Part shown: in pieces, positions 63,638-64,000 of the stretch
Position numbering within the stretch: position 1 is the first letter of the stretch
Layout of the letters: each line of letters opens with the position of its first letter
NCBI GenBank assembly: GCA_902537215.1
Contig: CACBAM010000002.1
Coordinates: 124,001 to 188,000, forward strand
Direction of reading: 5' to 3'
Length of the DNA: 64,000 nucleotides
DNA from: an uncultured Alphaproteobacteria bacterium
GTDB lineage: Bacteria > Pseudomonadota > Alphaproteobacteria > Rhodobacterales > Rhodobacteraceae
Program-made: the position numbers and the translations under genes
The notes under the pieces: generated by a model
What the model was told of the DNA's origin: nothing
The model's database searches: none
The model's input: only the letters and a program-made list of their open reading frames with translations

Positions 63638-64000
63638 TTGACTGGGTATCTAGAGGAATATTTTCCATTGGTCGTTTTTTTCGGTCTATCACTGGCCTTC
63701 GGTTTAATTCTGATGCTTGCGCCGCTTGTGACTGCTGTATCCAATCCTGATAATGAAAAAAACTCCGCATATGAGTGCGGTTTTGAGCCTTTTGAAAGCG
63801 CAAGATTAAAGTTTGACATAAGGTTTTATTTGGTCGCAATTCTTTTTGTTATATTCGATTTGGAGGTTGCTTTTTTATTTCCATGGGCGGTTGGTTTTCA
63901 GCATATAGGATCTTTAGGTTTTTGGTCAATGATGCTGTTTCTATTGATTTTGACTATAGGCTTTCTATATGAATGGAAGAAAGGGGCATTGGAGTGGGAA
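63638..64000 (+). CDS. nuoA: NADH-quinone oxidoreductase subunit A, reaching the window edge
   Basis: Reading from the TTG at 63638 (AGGGGG 5 bases upstream) gives 121 residues without a stop, so at most a few residues are missing. Three membrane helices are visible ([58 protein letters not shown]). The conserved [12 protein letters not shown], which forms the quinone-channel loop, is present. NuoA is part of the membrane arm of complex I and normally begins the nuo operon, which would continue beyond the window. Confidence 0.95.
   Translation, partial: MTGYLEEYFPLVVFFGLSLAFGLILMLAPLVTAVSNPDNEKNSAYECGFEPFESARLKFDIRFYLVAILFVIFDLEVAFLFPWAVGFQHIGSLGFWSMMLFLLILTIGFLYEWKKGALEWE

Noticed and set aside
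63588-63839. Minus-strand frames of 83 and 64 residues opposite nuoA
   Set aside because: The plus strand encodes a clear NuoA; these are shadows.

Overview
The window looks like part of the chromosome of a marine alphaproteobacterium, most likely a low-GC member of the Rhodobacterales. The base composition is strongly AT-rich throughout. The right-hand housekeeping block (a small basic ORF, murA, hisD, UPF0262, a low-molecular-weight phosphatase, infA, maf, an RNase E/G, tRNA-Phe) follows an order I associate with Rhodobacterales. A DmdB-like acyl-CoA ligase, a DUF2783 protein in a homogentisate operon and an EPS-type MarR regulator fit the same group. The assignment rests on gene order and remembered protein families, not on a search.

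Layout. 1-2.0 kb (minus): truncated amidase downstream of a DmdB-like acyl-CoA ligase. 2.3-2.8 kb: promoter and GC-rich foldable leader before a small unknown protein. 2.75-8.6 kb: homogentisate (tyrosine/phenylacetate) degradation operon hmgA-fahA-MBL protein-FAD monooxygenase-DUF2783, with a divergent NTF2-like gene. 8.6-9.6 kb (minus): small membrane protein, cupin and short unknown ORF. 10.0-37.6 kb: a run of about 27 kb with every gene on the minus strand. It holds an aminoethylphosphonate (2-AEP) synthesis operon (10.0-13.9 kb) and a capsule/exopolysaccharide locus (14.2-36.9 kb). The latter covers nucleotide sugars (ManB, ManC, GalU, Ugd, a UDP-uronate epimerase, WecB, WecC), glycosyltransferases, a Wzx flippase, a Wzy-like polymerase, a heparinase-family protein, a DegT aminotransferase paired with an FAD oxidase, and a sulfatase-fold protein. 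An EPS-type MarR regulator lies at its head and an RfaH-like NusG paralogue is divergent from it. 38.5-40.2 kb: two methyltransferases. 40.5-53.95 kb: tRNA-Met, moaA, glmU, gph, a beta-barrel-like protein, tRNA-Gly, enoyl-CoA hydratase, a DMT transporter, a P450, an ABC exporter, an acyl-CoA synthetase, a large secreted unknown and a small lipoprotein. 54.0-59.8 kb: tRNA-Thr, the housekeeping block and tRNA-Phe. 60.3-63.5 kb: polysaccharide export pair (Wzz/GumC-like and Wza-like). 63.6 kb to the end: nuoA, presumably the first gene of the complex I operon.

How they fit together. ManBC, GalU, Ugd, the epimerase and WecBC would supply GDP-mannose, UDP-GlcA/GalA and UDP-ManNAcA. Glycosyltransferases would build a repeat unit, Wzx/Wzy would flip and polymerise it, and the Wzz/Wza pair 23 kb away could export it. 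The 2-AEP operon would make a phosphonate head group and activate it as a CMP ester, so the polymer (or an associated lipid) may carry phosphonate. RfaH would help RNA polymerase cross the long operon.

The most interesting observations are these: the PEP mutase carries a fused cytidylyltransferase domain that has lost both signature motifs, while an intact stand-alone cytidylyltransferase ends the operon; a cytosolic sulfatase-fold protein with Thr at the nucleophile position is a candidate transferase for the head group; the Wzz-like protein has a decayed tyrosine-kinase domain; and a compact pseudoknot-capable GC-rich leader sits at 2.35 kb. No CRISPR array, insertion sequence or prophage gene was seen.
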